From Rhabditoides inermis (Eukaryota > Nematoda > Chromadorea > Rhabditida > Rhabditidae), in assembly GCA_963966185.1 (NCBI GenBank), contig CAWZYM010000402.1:1527825-1591824 (forward strand): a stretch of DNA of 64,000 nucleotides, in the 5' to 3' direction. Below the pieces are notes generated by a model. That model did not search any database. It saw only the letters and a program-made list of their open reading frames with translations, and had not been told where the DNA came from. Made by a program: the position numbers and the translations under genes. Within the stretch, counting starts at the first letter, position 1; every line of letters starts with the position of its first letter. This document shows, in pieces, positions 1 to 34,249 of the stretch.

Positions 1-160
1 GTTTGCATATCTATTTCAATGAATTATCCTCGCTGTGTGTGAGGGTGGTGGTGAAGTGCGGGCAGGGCGGGGCCGCGGCCCCGCCCCCCTTTGCGCCCCG
101 CCCCCTCTGATACGGGCGGTGGGTGTAGAGTAGTGGAGCCGAGCCGGCGGCGCTGCATGC

Positions 161-615
161 TTGTCGAGCGAGGGAGCGCCGACTCGCGAACTGAGCCGCG
201 TGAGGGTGTCGTCTGCTGCGGGCCGGCGGACGGCGGCGGCGGCGCTCACCACGTCGTCGTCGTCCCAGTCGGCCCCACCGGCCGCCCGTCTTCCCCTCCT
301 CCCACTTCTCCTCCTCCTCCTGTCACTGCTCCACGCCGCCGCCGCAGATTACATCGACTACAGGTGATCGGTTCTGTTGACAGCTCGTTTTCTCTCTCTC
401 GCGTTTGTGTTGTCTGCAATGTGTCGGTGCGTGTGTGATTGAGATGTGGCGACGCGGGTGACAAGGTGGTGCTTTTTTTCTGACCGTCCTCCCTCTGTTA
501 CACTTGTGCAATGTATTTATTCTCTTTTGTGTTGCAGCGCACCGACCAAGTACTGCTACAGTTGTATGAGCGAGGACTTTGCCGAACACTGGCCGTACCT
601 CGAAGAGGTAATGTT

Positions 616-683
<68 letters not shown>

Positions 684-1546
684 CCTACTTCATTGTTTCT
701 CGGCGCAAAACGTTCCGGCGGTTCCCATGCTTGTTGTTGCTGGGGGCTCTGTGTCTCTCTGCCTCCCCGTGTGCCTTTCTGTGAGAGATTGAAATCGAGC
801 CCACCCAAGCCTCTCTCTCTCAATGAATGAGTAAATGAAAACACACACACACTCACCCCGGTGGTATAAATCAGGCCTCGTACGGCCGCCGTCGCTCCAG
901 CTTTATGAGTGCGTATCTGGGGGGCTGGGGCGTCGCTGATTGCCGCCGATGTGCTACCAGTGCCACTGGCGCGCCCAGATTCGGTTATCGCCACGCCCTC
1001 TAATACGCGCATGTCACCGATTCGCGTGCGATTTCCCACTCAATTCACACCCTCCGTTCGCCTCACGCCGCGACACATTTTTGACGACCGGCCAGCGCGC
1101 GCGCGCGCGGTTCTTACCCCCGAGGCTATTTGCATAATCGCCACCCCCCCCCCTCTCCCTCGCAACATCCTCCCTATGCTGTTCGCAGATCGGCTCTCGC
1201 GATCAGATGATACTTTCGGATCACACATACACTCTATTTTGGACGCCGCGCGGACGCCGCCGGGGGTGTAATCCTGAAACATGATATAGTTATGCATCGT
1301 GGTCGGCGAGTTGTCGGCGAGGCAGGGACGGGACGGGAGAGAGCGAGAGAGGGAGGGAGGGAGGCGACTGAGCCGCCGCCACTCCCACGGGACGACGCCC
1401 GGCTGATTTCTCTCCTCTGAATGTGCACTGCGTGTAGGCCAGCCAGCAGCGGCCGACACCCTCCCTCTCAGTAGTGACGAATATCCCAACGGTGTCGTCG
1501 TCGTTTGTCGTCGCTCCGTCCAGGTGACAATTTGGACGAAGTGATC

Positions 1547-1608
<62 letters not shown>

Positions 1609-2610
1609 TCTCTCGACAAGACGCGCCCCGCAAAAATGATGGGAATGCTGATAGGTTTGCGGCGGCGGCGTGAAGTGATGAAAACGGCATACGCGCGCCC
1701 CACCCCGGGGGCAATCTTATTTGGTTTTCGCCGTTGTGAGAGGACGCTCACTTGTTTGTCGCGACCGCTCTCGCCTCATCTCTCTCTCCCACTCTCGCTC
1801 ACCACTCTCTCACCGCCGCTCGCGCCAAGACTGAAAAGTCGAAAAATCCGCGGGGGGATATGATGAATGAGGCCTGTGGGGAGGCCGGGACCTGGGGTGG
1901 TTGGAGAGGGCACGCGCATCGATCTACTAGACTGCCGTGCCGTGTGATAAGTAGTTGAGCAGTTAGTAGTGGTGGAAGGTGGACGGCCGTTTCCGGTGAG
2001 TGCGGCGTTGGCTGAGGGGCGACGCGTTGTGATGATTGATCACGAGATCCTGAACGCATCTCCGACACGCGGTGATCGATCGACTGGTTAGAAGAACTGA
2101 GATCCGCGGCCGGGATTGATGCATCCTCATCTACTATGTCAACTAGAATAGCAATGATGCGCACGCTTACAATCTCGATTCATTTGCAGATCTACCAGCG
2201 TCCGATGAACTTCACCAATGATTGTTTCACGATGCCGGCCAAGGTGCGGTATACAGGCTCATTGGCATAAATTGCTCATTTGCTCATTTGCTCATTTGCA
2301 TAAATACCCTGGCATTCAGGCGACGATCGGTATGCAGCCGTGTCCGCATTCCGTGTGTGTGACGGTGATAGAGCCGAAACTGCTCGCAGGTGAGTTGTTG
2401 AGCCATTCCCCGTTCCCTTCTTTGCTCATTTACAACAACACACCTAACGAAAAAGCGCATGTGAGTCGTTCGCTTTGATGACCTTCTCGTATAGATAGCA
2501 GGGCATATGTTGTGTTTCCTCTCTATCTATTTCTCTCATTCTCTCATTCTCTCTCTCTTTCTCATGATGGGATCCGCAGTATAGTCAAATTCGCTTCAAA
2601 ACTCGAGCTT

Positions 2611-2655
<45 letters not shown>

Positions 2656-2795
2656 ACACGGGGATGAGTGGACGCCCTGCGCCTTTTATGACTACACACA
2701 TCCTCTTCTCAATCGAGGGATTGAACGAGAGCGAGTGAAAGTGCTGTAGTACATCTTTGTCTCTTTCGGGAGACTAACAAAGAGACGACACGCTC

Positions 2796-2847
<52 letters not shown>

Positions 2848-3485
2848 AAGAGGGAGAGAGAGACGCATATGAGTATGAGTACTGCTGTAATGTGTGGCGC
2901 GAGGTGCGAGTCAAAAACGAGCGCTGGTTCATGTGCGTGTGTGTGTAACAGGGAAGGGAGTATCATTGAACTCTTTGAAGAGTACAGAAGAATCACATGC
3001 GTCAGAAGGAAGTGTGTTTTCAGGCCAGCACATTGGCAACAACATCATTCGAGGCTGTTTCGCGTCCGTGTTCAAGAGCGCGTCCGCGCCTCGCGCTCAT
3101 CATGCCGGCATGTTTGGTACGTTATTACTTTATATTGTATATATTGTTACTATATTTTGTATAGTACTAATACTCTTCTCTATACAGTTGCCTAGAGTAG
3201 CCATGACTCACTCAAGTCGCATCACATGATGATCGCTTCTTTCTCTAGCTTTTTGTGCGCGTGTTGTGGTCGTTGTCGTTTCCTGTGGCCGGCGCGCCGC
3301 CGCTGGCTGTCTTTTTCCAGCGGCCGCCGCCGCGAAACGGCTTTCGAATCTGCTGAATTATTCAAGTGGTGAAATGCAGTGTCCCTTCGCTGTCTGTGAT
3401 GCGACATGCAATTATTCTCAAGGCGCTCTCTCGCTCTATCTACCCTCCCCCCGGATTGCGCATATCAGTGCAGCACAGGGACGCT

Positions 3486-3517
<32 letters not shown>

Positions 3518-4445
3518 TCCCTCTCCCCTTCCCTCTCTCACCTGCATTGTTGGTACTAGGAGTGGAGTGACGAGGGGCATAAATCAGCGGCTGAAATGGC
3601 CTCGCAATCAATCAGTTGTAATTGGGTGGCCGTGGGTGAATGGGGGCTCGCGAAACTCTGGAATCATAGCACTCGTGGGGCATATTGCGGGTGAAAGCAA
3701 CCATCAATGATCAAGGTGTGCGACGGAATAGTGTTGAGGAAGGTAGTATCATCTACGTTCGTTAGGGGTGGTATCCTGGTATCATCTTCATTCGTTACAG
3801 ACACGCAGTGCAGTCGTATTTCGGCGAACCGCCTTTTGCCGCCTCATCTCGCACCACGCTCATCCAATAGGTATGTGCTAAATCAATCAATCAATAAATA
3901 GTTCATCCGGTATCATTATAATCTGAATATGACAACACAATCATGATTTCCGTTGAAATCATGATTGTGTTGTCAATGTCATATATGTGCTAGCCATTTA
4001 CAAATTGTCTTCATTCGTTTGACCTTTTTTTTACTTTCTATTTCTATGTATGCATTGTTTGCTTGCAGAAGCGTCGAGCTTTGCTGGTGCATGGGTCAAT
4101 TATGTAACGACTATCCGTCAGTTCCGATGAATTCTGCCAAGTGAGTGGGGATCATAAAGTTGCGGTCAGTCTCTTCGAAACACTCCCGTATGCGTTCGAA
4201 ACACTTCAGAATTGCCTTTCGAATCGCCCTCAGAATACTCCCGAATTGCCATCGGAATACTCTCGAATACCCCCGAACACTTCGAAATGCCTTGCTATCT
4301 CTTCGAAACACTCCCGAATGACTTACGAAGAGACTGACCACACCTTAACTATGGCTTGCGAAAAGCATGCATGTGAAACTTATGCAATACTTTCAGGTTG
4401 TCATCACTGATTCTAGTGTGGGTCTTGGGCTCGCTATTCTTGTGA
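161..4445 (+). CDS. GPI-anchored Ly6/uPAR-fold protein, ODR-2/HOT-like (gene model incomplete)
   Basis: Exons read by splice signal and phase: 161?-362, about 539-608, about 2189-2249, about 2332-2390, about 3032-3120, a missing exon, about 4069-4140, and 4397-4445. The product has a Leu-rich signal segment, then KYCYSCMS near the mature N-terminus, NDC, a CxxxxxC pair, IRGC, and a C-terminal LCWCMGQLCND block typical of the Ly6 fold. The last exon encodes KLSSLILVWVLGSLFL followed by stop, a hydrophobic tail without a cytoplasmic domain, as expected for GPI anchoring at the cell surface. The YCYSCM plus IRGC plus LCN arrangement recalls the nematode ODR-2/HOT family (family knowledge); orthology is inference. 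The exon ending at 3120 is phase 1, whereas the exon at 4069 needs phase 2, so one exon between them is unplaced. The frame has no ATG between a stop at 131-133 and the signal segment, so 161 is only the left limit of the open frame. Confidence 0.6.
611..679 (+). repeat. (CT)n microsatellite in intron 2 of the Ly6 gene
   Basis: About 34 uninterrupted CT units starting directly after the exon 2 donor. It is intronic, so open frames through it reading Ser-Leu repeats are not coding. Confidence 0.95.
1551..1600 (+). repeat. (GA)n microsatellite
   Basis: GA dinucleotide run in the long second intron of the Ly6 gene. The surrounding intron, roughly 609-2188, has no other feature I can support. 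Confidence 0.9.
2612..2654 (+). repeat. (GA)n microsatellite
   Basis: GA run in the intron preceding the IRGC exon of the Ly6 gene. Confidence 0.9.
2797..2862 (+). repeat. (GA)n microsatellite, slightly interrupted
   Basis: Second GA run in the same Ly6 intron, with a few GGG interruptions at its right end. Confidence 0.9.
3486..3540 (+). repeat. (CT)n/(CCCT)n simple repeat
   Basis: CT run degenerating into CCCTCT units, in the stretch where one exon of the Ly6 gene should lie but could not be placed. Confidence 0.85.
3930..3975. repeat. Perfect 21-bp inverted repeat (hairpin)
   Basis: Arms 3930-3950 and 3955-3975 are exact reverse complements around a 4-nt loop. The arm core GACAACACAATCATGAT recurs as three tandem head-to-tail copies at about 12050-12140 and as a fragment near 43280, so it belongs to a small dispersed family. 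Confidence 0.9.
4162..4341. mobile_element. Palindromic MITE-like element, copy 1
   Basis: The ends read GGTCAGTCTCTTCGAAAC and its inverted partner GAAGAGACTGACC. The interior is rich in TTCGAAAC-type motifs. It is the longest copy of a family also at 15834, 27797, 28755, 32632 and 35380. It carries no open frame of its own, so a non-autonomous DNA element is the simplest reading. Confidence 0.65.
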
Positions 4446-5235
4446 CGTCATTCTTTCATCACCCCCCGTTGTTCACTATGTGTGCATTTAATGGACTGCC
4501 GTTGTGCTTGAATCGATGTCAATCTGATATCGATCGATGTCGACCGATCCCTTCATCCCCATTCATCCGCCATCACACTCACTGTATTGATTCGTCTGAT
4601 CTCCTCCTCGAATTTGCATATTGCATATATTGAACTGTTCGGTGTATAAAAAGAGTTTACCGTTTGTATTGCACAGTTTTTAAACATCAATATAAATATT
4701 TGAATATTACTAGTGTGAGTGTTTGCATTCTGCATAGTATCGTATAGCGCGGGCCGCCTTTCAAGCGTCGAATTTGATGAAACTAGCGGCTAAGTGGACA
4801 CTTGGGCTGAAATCGAGAGCTCTCTTCATAGCCACATGAGAGCAGTCACACACCATTCATATAGCAATTGTAGGGACCATATTTTTTCTACTGATACCTT
4901 AGTTTTCCGAGTAATATAAGTTTTCGATTTGAATTCAAATAGACTTTATGAACAACAACATTAACACTTACATTTTGCTCGTATGTGTGCAGACCTCGAT
5001 ATCCTTTCTTTGCAACACTTCTTTCGCGTGCATTTCATATGTATTTTACCAATAAAACTAATATGCAAATAGAACTGAAATATGTTCGAAATGTGAGCGC
5101 ATAGCAACTACATACATACCGGACCATCATTATAAATGGTACAAGTTAAATACATATTTAAAGTACCAGAAGGAATCAGCGTGGGTCGGTGGAAAAATGA
5201 GAGAGATATAGAAAGGGAGAGGGAGAGGGGGGAGA

Positions 5236-5283
<48 letters not shown>

Positions 5284-6504
5284 CAGTCATGGTGACTTCG
5301 TGAAGATTAATTACATTTTTGAAACTTAATGTATTTGACCTCCAACTTACAATCGCTTTGGTGGTCATAGATGTTACCTTCGATTTCGAAAATATAGAAA
5401 TCAAGAAGACTGAACTGACTGAACACTACGCTGCTCTTTCTGATGGTATATACCGCTGGCGTTGTCGTATGTGTCAAAGAAACATTCTCAAAAATACCAA
5501 AATATATGCAAGGGACCGAAACCGAACGTGCATGCTCATGCTCATCACACTCATATTCATCGATGCTCTCTTGTAATTACTACTTTTTAGATCATAACTT
5601 TTAAACACTTGATTACTCACTCGATTACTTGGGTAGCGCCCATTTTCTTCCAGGTGATTCGCTCTCGCTGGGACGTTGCCCATGCGGTGCCGTTGCCCAT
5701 AATGAACTGTCCCGAAAAGTTCGGATAGAATCGATCCAGCAGGTAGGTGGTCTCCCGATTAACACTTGAGTTAATCAACAAAAAACAACGTTTAAATTAT
5801 AAAAAAAACAAAGTGTTTTAGATAGCAGGGGATGATATGCACCACCAACAGCACGTACGCATCCTCGGGACCACCGAAGTCCGTGTTATTGGGACTCGCA
5901 GTAGGCGTTGCATTACTGTATTTTAGCGTAACCTTGCCGTAATTTACATAATTGAAATGTGCTACTTGATTCGATATAAATATTCTGATTATGATTCTGA
6001 TGGTCAAGTTGAATCGAACAACTTTTTGAAAGGTTACTTTGGACCAAAACTGGCTGATTTGCGGTAGTGGTCCTTTAACTGAAAATCGCACAATTGACCA
6101 AAATCACTGGTACCAGCTTATGGAGCACCTTTGAAACCCCTTATCTGCGCACACACAGCTTCTAGGTTCCACTTCATTACTGCGGAACGTGTGATAGATA
6201 TACTGTTTTGTTTTAATTTTAAAGTTTGCAAACCAATCAGGCGGTTTCATATTTGATATTTAGAAGAATACCATGTAACTTTCACTTAAGAGAAAATGAA
6301 AACTAATATGAAAATTGAAATTTAAGAAAAGATTACTTTGTGCGCATGGAGTGTGATTTATTGACGCACTCATAAAATGTATTTCTTACTATTTTCTATT
6401 TTTCTCGTTTTGCATATTGTTTGTTCATGAAAAATGGTTGTATTTTAACGTATTTTACTTGTTTGTGTTGTTGTTTTCTTGCTGTTTTGTATCGTGTTTA
6501 TAGA
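4446..6504. other. Intergenic, no gene seen
   Basis: AT-rich spacer between the Ly6 gene and the acidic-protein gene. It holds a (GA)n tract at about 5215-5279 and a dispersed repeat at about 5937-6000 (TACTTGATTCGA...TAAATATTCTGA) that reappears near 61404-61465. No exon with matching splice signals was found. Confidence 0.6.
5937..6000. repeat. Dispersed repeat shared with 61404-61465
   Basis: Both places share CCGTAATTTACAT, then TACTTGATTCG, then ATAAATATTCTGA with the same spacing. This is seen directly; the element type is unknown. Confidence 0.7.
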
Positions 6505-8348
<1,844 letters not shown>

Positions 8349-8396
8349 TATATGTTAGCTTTATTGTTGATTTTGTTGTTAGTTGGTTGTTGTTTC

Positions 8397-8402
8397 AATA
8401 AA
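8397..8402 (+). terminator. Polyadenylation signal AATAAA
   Basis: Canonical hexamer 49 nt after the stop codon of the acidic-protein gene, overlapping a second AATAAA four bases on. Confidence 0.7.
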
Positions 8403-9892
8403 TAAAAACCATACGTCTTTTTCGTTCGTCTTCAAATGCCCATTAGTGGTTGTTCGTCCACTTTCATACCTTGATTTTTCATGCCATCGCTCGAATCGAC
8501 TGTGTTGCTTATTTTGGAATTGTTCATTCTCTCGCTACCTGAGTTCGTGTCGATCTTGTGTCGATCCCTCTTCAGTCTTCTGTCCTGTGCACATGTGCTC
8601 TGTGCGAACTTGCTACCCAGGATCGAGTCATTAATCGTGGCTCGCATCCAACGATAGCCCTTGCTCCGGCCGCCTGTTGCAAGAAGAAGCGAGTGAAAGA
8701 AAGAGTCTAAAACGAGACGCGCGCTGACTCACTAGCACTGTTGTAACACTCTCGCGCCTCGCTTGCAGTCGACGAGAATTCTCTATCGTATTGCACGCTG
8801 CTCATTATGTTCCTTATCTGCTAGATGTGTCTGCTCTGGTTGCGCAAGATAAGACATCGAGCGCGGCCACCCCGGTTACGGTACGCATCTATCTGCTCTC
8901 TATCTCTAGCTCTCTCACCTATTCTGCGTATATTCAACACGGTTCCATTAATTTATTGCTGAACATGCTTTGATTATATATGTTCGTTGTCCATTTTAAT
9001 GACAGGCGTGAGCGGCGGGAAAGCCTCGCAGTCGCATCTCTCCTCCTCCAACACACTCGGATCAATGATACCGGATCTCTCTTTCCTCGCCGGCGGGCAG
9101 TGACCCCCAATCCCCGGCTCCCTTTCTCTCCTCCTCTATGCCTCGGCACTTTTGTTGTAATGCCAGACTCGCGCGCGTTTCTTTTTATGACCTCACTCGT
9201 CCCGCCCCACCAGATATCAGTTGATCCGGCCCTCGCCGTTATCTGCTTGATACCCCACTCGCGAGTGATACCGCGCACTAGCCTCACTCTGCTCACTTGG
9301 CACCCGCTCGCGCTATCGATCGCTCTGATTCAGTTGATGAATGCAGCTGCACCGTATGCTCTGTCTCCTGCTTCTTCTCCCTCCCCTCTCCAATCTATCC
9401 TTTGAAGTTTATAAAACAATGTGCACATCTGGATGGTTCTTGGTGCGCGCAGCTGCGAGCCGTCTCCCCTCTCTCTCTCTGCGCTCACTGCTTCTGTAGC
9501 TGTTGCGGGTCTTTTTGGTTCGCTTACTTGCGGGTTTTTGTCATGTCCATATGCACTCTCCGCCAAATCCGTTGTGTCTCGCAGGTCCCGCCCATCTTCC
9601 ACCCTCCGACTATCCCCTCGTTTGACCAATTCAGCATATGCACAAGTGCCGTGTCCATCTACTCACTGCTCTCTCTCTGTTCATGGATGATTTGTGCCCA
9701 TTCACTGTTGTCGTCGATGTCTCCTCGCAACCTTCTTTGAATCCCGCTACCTCTCTTTCCCTTTCCCGCTCCTCGTCAATCGATGATTGTTGTGTACCAT
9801 AACTCGTGATCGTCGATGATTCGCTGCACCGCGCGCGCGCGTGCTTTGCTGTGGTTCACTCTTGTTTACCGTTGCCGATTGCAGATCCCAAT
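8403..9892. other. Spacer and 5' region of the laminin gene
   Basis: No confident exon. The stretch contains mixed pyrimidine-rich sequence and ends in a GATTGCAG 3' splice site at 9884, nine bases before the laminin ATG. This suggests trans-splicing or a 5' UTR intron. The laminin promoter presumably lies here, but no core element is clear. Confidence 0.5.
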
Positions 9893-30195
<20,303 letters not shown>

Positions 30196-30980
30196 ACACT
30201 AACACGACTAACGATTATTTATTCAAGGATATTTGTTATTTTCAACTGTGACTTCAGAGTAACTTTCTTTTTTATCTCACCCCTGTGTAATGCGTCATAC
30301 TCGATCTTGCCAGATCTATATTGTTATTTTGAAGATAAACTGTTTAATTTCAATATTGTGAGGAGTTCACGGGAAGAGAATGATTCACCCTGCTTGTATT
30401 TAAAGAGTAATATTTATAGGCATTTATGGCTTACTATAAATATCACAATCACAACGTTACCATCATCATGCATGTCTCATTGTCCAATGCTACAACGGCT
30501 ACACCACCTACCCCACTTCTTCGTATGATTGTTTTTGTTGAGATGATTTGTGGTTTAAATTATCGAATTTGCAAATGCCATCCATGATGTTGTGATCGTG
30601 ACATTTCTAGTGACAGATCGAATTCAGTTTGATCTGTGCACACGAAAGTTGACGACCTTGCGCAATGCACGTGTAGCGTAATTTGAAAAGCCCCATGTGT
30701 GTGCACGATAACATTTTTCAGCTGCTGTTCATTATAATTTTCATCAATTGATTTCATGTTTATTTATGTTTTATTGTAGGTCCGATGAAGTCATAAGGCA
30801 CCACCTGCAAGCTCGTCCGTCGTCCGTTCGTCCAATCCGCCAAAATGCGAGTGTTTGTGTTTTATTTATTTGTGAACTACTTTATCTGCTTTGTCAATTC
30901 CTCATTATTTGTGCGTTTGTCATATTTCTGGATGTAGTATTGTATTAAATCGATATTTGTGAATGCATACTTGTTACAGA
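30196..30980. other. Spacer between laminin and the next + strand gene
   Basis: AT-rich, with no exon seen. It presumably holds the laminin 3' UTR. It ends with a TTGTTACAG 3' splice site one base before the ATG of the next gene, so trans-splicing or a 5' UTR intron is likely. Confidence 0.5.
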
Positions 30981-33852
30981 ATGACGAATGATTCGAGTGT
31001 ATTGTCGGCGGACCCCATCCCACCGCCGCACGCCTCTCCGCACCTCGGCATCGACAAGGTACGCTCATCATGTTCAACTTGTTTGGGTTGCTGATTGATG
31101 TTTGTGTTTATGCATGTGTTTTAGCAACTGTCGATCGTTGTGGACGACGACCGCGAAACGGACCTCGCGCTAGTCACGGACACGGAGACGGTCGGTCATT
31201 TGTCTTGCTGTCGTGTCTGAACCCATTTTTATAGTCGCTGCTCCCTGACGATGTGCCGCGCGGGGTAGAGTGGATTACCGATGTGGTGAGTTTATTCCAT
31301 TTGAAAATTTTGAAATGATTTGTCGTATTCCAAGAACCCCATATTGTTCTCGCTCGACTAAGAGGAACCCAGATTATTCAACCGGCGAAACAAAACAAAC
31401 TGTAGGTGCACCGTATGCCGAGCAACGCGAACGAGGTGTACTACAACGGCTCCATCATTCACCTCATCGTCAATGAGCGCAACCTCAAGGCGTTCGCCGC
31501 CGACAGCGATCGTGAGTGGCTGAAAGTGTTGTTTTACGTTTGTGTTCTACTACGTATATTTCTAATGTTGCGTGACGTGACAAGTGAAGACCGCGCGCTT
31601 GGTACAATGAGCGACGACCCAGACTCATTAGACTACTGCATAGACGCATCAGTTAGCATGTCTATTGATGTCGTACATAAGCGGGCCACCGAGACCCACT
31701 GCCAAATAAACGCCTACTTGTCGTGTCTTGACCTCTATTACTGGGTGGGGACCTTGACTGGTTGTTTTTACGTTTGTGTTCTACTACTTGGGTTGTTCTA
31801 ATACTTTTCTATCGCAAATTCGTTTCAGCCGACTCGGCGCCTGCCGGCAAGTACCACTCGCTGCTGCCGTTCCTTCCCGCGCCAGTGGAGTACGCCGACA
31901 CCCCCTGCGAACTCGCCGCGCAGAGCCTCGAAAGGGTGAGTGTGAGCTCTGGATATCATTCAAACCAAATGTTTATCCAGAATCGGGTGAGTGTGAGCTC
32001 ATGGGTGAGTGTGAGCTAGTGATATCTTATAATTCAAATCAAATGATTATCGCTCATTCATGTACATATTGTACGCATGAGAGATGGTTTGGCTAGCTTT
32101 GGGAAAAAAAAAACAAAAAAACAAAAAAAACAAAAAAAGCTAATTACATGTACTCTTTCCTGTATTTTGTCTGATCTTATAGTTTCGAATGACTTGTTCG
32201 TACATATTGCACGCGAGAGAGATGGTTTGGTTAGCTCTGGGAAATAAGCTTTGTGTCAGATTGTGTCGGAGTTGGAGGCGGAGGAGAGCGTGTTCCCGCC
32301 GTGGCTGCTGTGCCTCATGATCTGCGAGGTGATGGGCGCGGTCGAGCAGTTCTCGGCGGCAGAGGTGCGTGTGTTTTTGTTTCGAAAAGCATCAGCCCCT
32401 CCACTCATAGTGCACAGCCAGTCTCATTCGTATTGTTGTCAGGTATGACACTGTGTTCTCGGCGGCAGAGGTGCGTGTGTTGTATTCGTTCAATCAAATC
32501 AAATGATTTATCCGGACTCGCATCATATGATAAAATGTTTAGCTCAAGGTGATAGCGCCGGGAGGTTCGCATGTATTTGTTCGGAAAAAAACATTAGCGC
32601 TCCCTTCATAGTGCGCAGCTAGCTGTTAAAGGTGTAGTCAGTCTCTTCGAAACGGCTCCTTCAAAACGCCTTCGAAACACGCTATTTGGTCGTGTTTCGA
32701 AGACGTTTCGAAGTCAGTATTGAAGGGAGTTTCGAAGAGACTGACCGCTACTTGACTGTTGTCTGTCGATAGTAATGGTACTCATTTTCAAAACACCGTG
32801 TTGTAGATGCGCGCTGCGTGCGATTCGCTCGGCGGCGACTGCCTCGCCGTGCTCAAGGGAGCGTGCGATGAGTGAGCACATTTCACAGTTATGAAATTCT
32901 CTAATTGTATTTTCAGATTCCTCTCGTCGCACATGAACGACTCAGCAGGTGAGAGGAGCGAGTGGCTGCCGTCGCTAGAAATTGCGATCGCGGAGTGCGT
33001 GGAGGCTGCCGCCGACGCGACAGCGGACGTGTTTGTGGAAGCGTTGCGCGAGGTGGAGCGGACGCGGGAGCTGACGGCGCTGGCTGCGCGCGCCGCCGGG
33101 GACGCCAAGGCACGGGTGCGCCTCGCGCGACTCGTCGCCGACATGGACACGTTTATCCGCAACGACGAGTGCCTGCCCGTCTGGACCTCGCCCCGGCAGA
33201 TGCGCGAGAGAAGCGACGCCAAGCAGGTGCGATTGACTCAATATGTCTGTTGTTATTAAATGCATTGCCCCGATTCAAGAGATTCACTCTGCGGAGCGGG
33301 TCGATTGCTGTTATCATTTTGAATAATTATTATTGTGGCTGTTCAGCACCGTCGCCCGTCGGACGCGCCGCCTCCGCTCATTTCGTGGGACCAAGTGAAC
33401 GATGTCGCACAGGTTCGTTGTTAATGTCGTGTAATAGAGTCTGACTTCTACAATCATTTTGAACCCGAATGATGTAGTGTTGCGATGTGTTGTGCTTTTG
33501 TCTATACATTTGTACACATTATACTCTATACTCTATACTCGGCCTACACACTACTATACTCTATACTCTACTCTATACTCTATACTCTATACTCTATACT
33601 CTATACTCTATACTCTATACTCTATACTCTATACTCTATACTCTATACTCTATACTCTATACTCTATACTCTATACTCTATACTTTTGTCTATACACTGT
33701 TGTTGCAGGCGGCTGTGAGGCGTGCTGGCGCGTGGGTGGTGGAGAGTCGGGAGCGTCTTCAGCGGGAGCAGGACCGTCGGGCGAGGGAGCACCGCTTCCA
33801 GCAGATAGACCAGCTCCCCACCCGCTCCCATCCTGCTGCCGCCATCAGTTAG
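30981..33852 (+). CDS. Unknown protein, 365 residues, 10 exons
   Basis: Exons 30981-31058, 31125-31190, 31235-31285, 31406-31511, 31829-31935, 32260-32364, 32807-32871, 32917-33226, 33347-33412 and 33709-33852 join in phase. The start is an ATG directly after TTGTTACAG. The product has no signal peptide or membrane segment. The N-terminus is acidic and Pro-rich. A middle block (residues about 100-190) reads like a globular helical domain (VFPPWLLCLMICEVMGAVEQ). It is followed by an Ala/Arg-rich probable coiled coil and an Arg/Gln-rich C-terminus (RERLQREQDRRAREHRFQQI). It is therefore probably a soluble intracellular protein. I do not recognise the family. Intron 5 holds LINE tails and intron 6 a MITE; intron 9 is a heptamer repeat. 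The exon-intron structure is well supported, the function unknown. Confidence 0.7.
31960..32258. mobile_element. Cluster of solo LINE 3' tails in intron 5
   Basis: Three partial copies are visible. The first is CAAATGTTTATCCAGAATC at about 31966. The second, at about 32030-32105, has ATCGCTCATTCATGTACATA and GAGAGATGGTTTGGCTAGC. The third, at about 32195-32250, has GTACATATTGCACG, GAGAGATGGTTTGGTTAGCTC and GGGAAATAA. The last copy ends within about 10 nt of the exon 6 acceptor. An (A)n/(CAAAA)n stretch lies between at 32103-32140. Confidence 0.7.
32459..32482 (+). pseudogene. Duplicated exon-end plus donor fragment in intron 6
   Basis: CTCGGCGGCAGAG|GTGCGTGTG repeats the 3' end of exon 6 and its donor at 32352-32374. 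The sequence after it also parallels the first copy (CATTAGCGCTCC against CATCAGCCCCTCC; TCATAGTGC in both), so about 105 bp were duplicated. Confidence 0.75.
32490..32575. mobile_element. Solo LINE 3'-end fragment
   Basis: CAATCAAATCAAATGATTTATCC, then ACTCGCATCATATGA and GATAGCGCCGGGA, collinear with the 3' end of the LINE at 16553. In intron 6, adjoining the duplicated donor. Confidence 0.65.
32632..32750. mobile_element. Palindromic MITE-like element, copy 5 (best preserved)
   Basis: A near-complete palindrome: AGTCAGTCTCTTCGAAAC at the left, CCTTCGAAACACGC and GTCGTGTTTCGAAG around the centre, and GTTTCGAAGAGACTGACCGC at the right. It is about 120 bp with no coding capacity. Confidence 0.75.
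33520..33685 (+). repeat. (CTATACT)n heptamer satellite-like tract
   Basis: About 23 tandem 7-bp units, interrupted once near 33540-33555. It fills most of the last intron of the unknown gene. Confidence 0.95.
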
Positions 33853-34249
33853 ACTGTTGAAATCTTTTACTCACTATTTCCTCGTATTACACGTTTTACT
33901 CTGTGCAAATCGCGCGTTGTCATTTGGAGCGTATCTCACCCGTTTTATCACATGATTCTTGTATTGTTTTCTACTTCATATTTGTATTGTGCATCTTTGA
34001 TATCATGCAGCCGTTGTCATAATTGCTCTTTATTGTTGCGCGCGTTGTCATTTCGTACATGTACCCTTAGCAAGTTGTCATCGTTTTCGTGAATACCTCT
34101 CTGACGTTGTTCACTTTATTTATTCGGACTGACTGTCTACTTCCCCGTACGCTAGTATTGTTTCGCAGTTGATAAACATGTGGTGATTGTACTATTTCAT
34201 TTTCCGGGGACTGTTTTGCGTAATGACGTTGTGCGACCCGCGTAGTGTC
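33853..34249. other. Convergent intergenic region
   Basis: 3' ends of the unknown + gene and the - strand cotransporter meet here. On the minus strand AATAAA lies at 34120-34115, a likely poly(A) signal for the cotransporter. No other gene is seen. Confidence 0.55.

Noticed and set aside
4985..5104. Alternative last exon of the Ly6 gene after the GTGTGCAG at 4992
   Set aside because: In phase, but gives no hydrophobic GPI signal and ends in a poly(A)-like AATAAA; the exon at 4397-4445 gives a typical anchor tail.
8432..8647. Small minus-strand gene of 71 residues
   Set aside because: Hydrophilic, low-complexity composition, no splice or poly(A) context, and immediately downstream of another gene's poly(A) signal; likely chance.
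33520..33685. CRISPR-like or tandem protein-coding repeat
   Set aside because: Uniform 7-bp units without spacers in a eukaryotic intron; a simple satellite.
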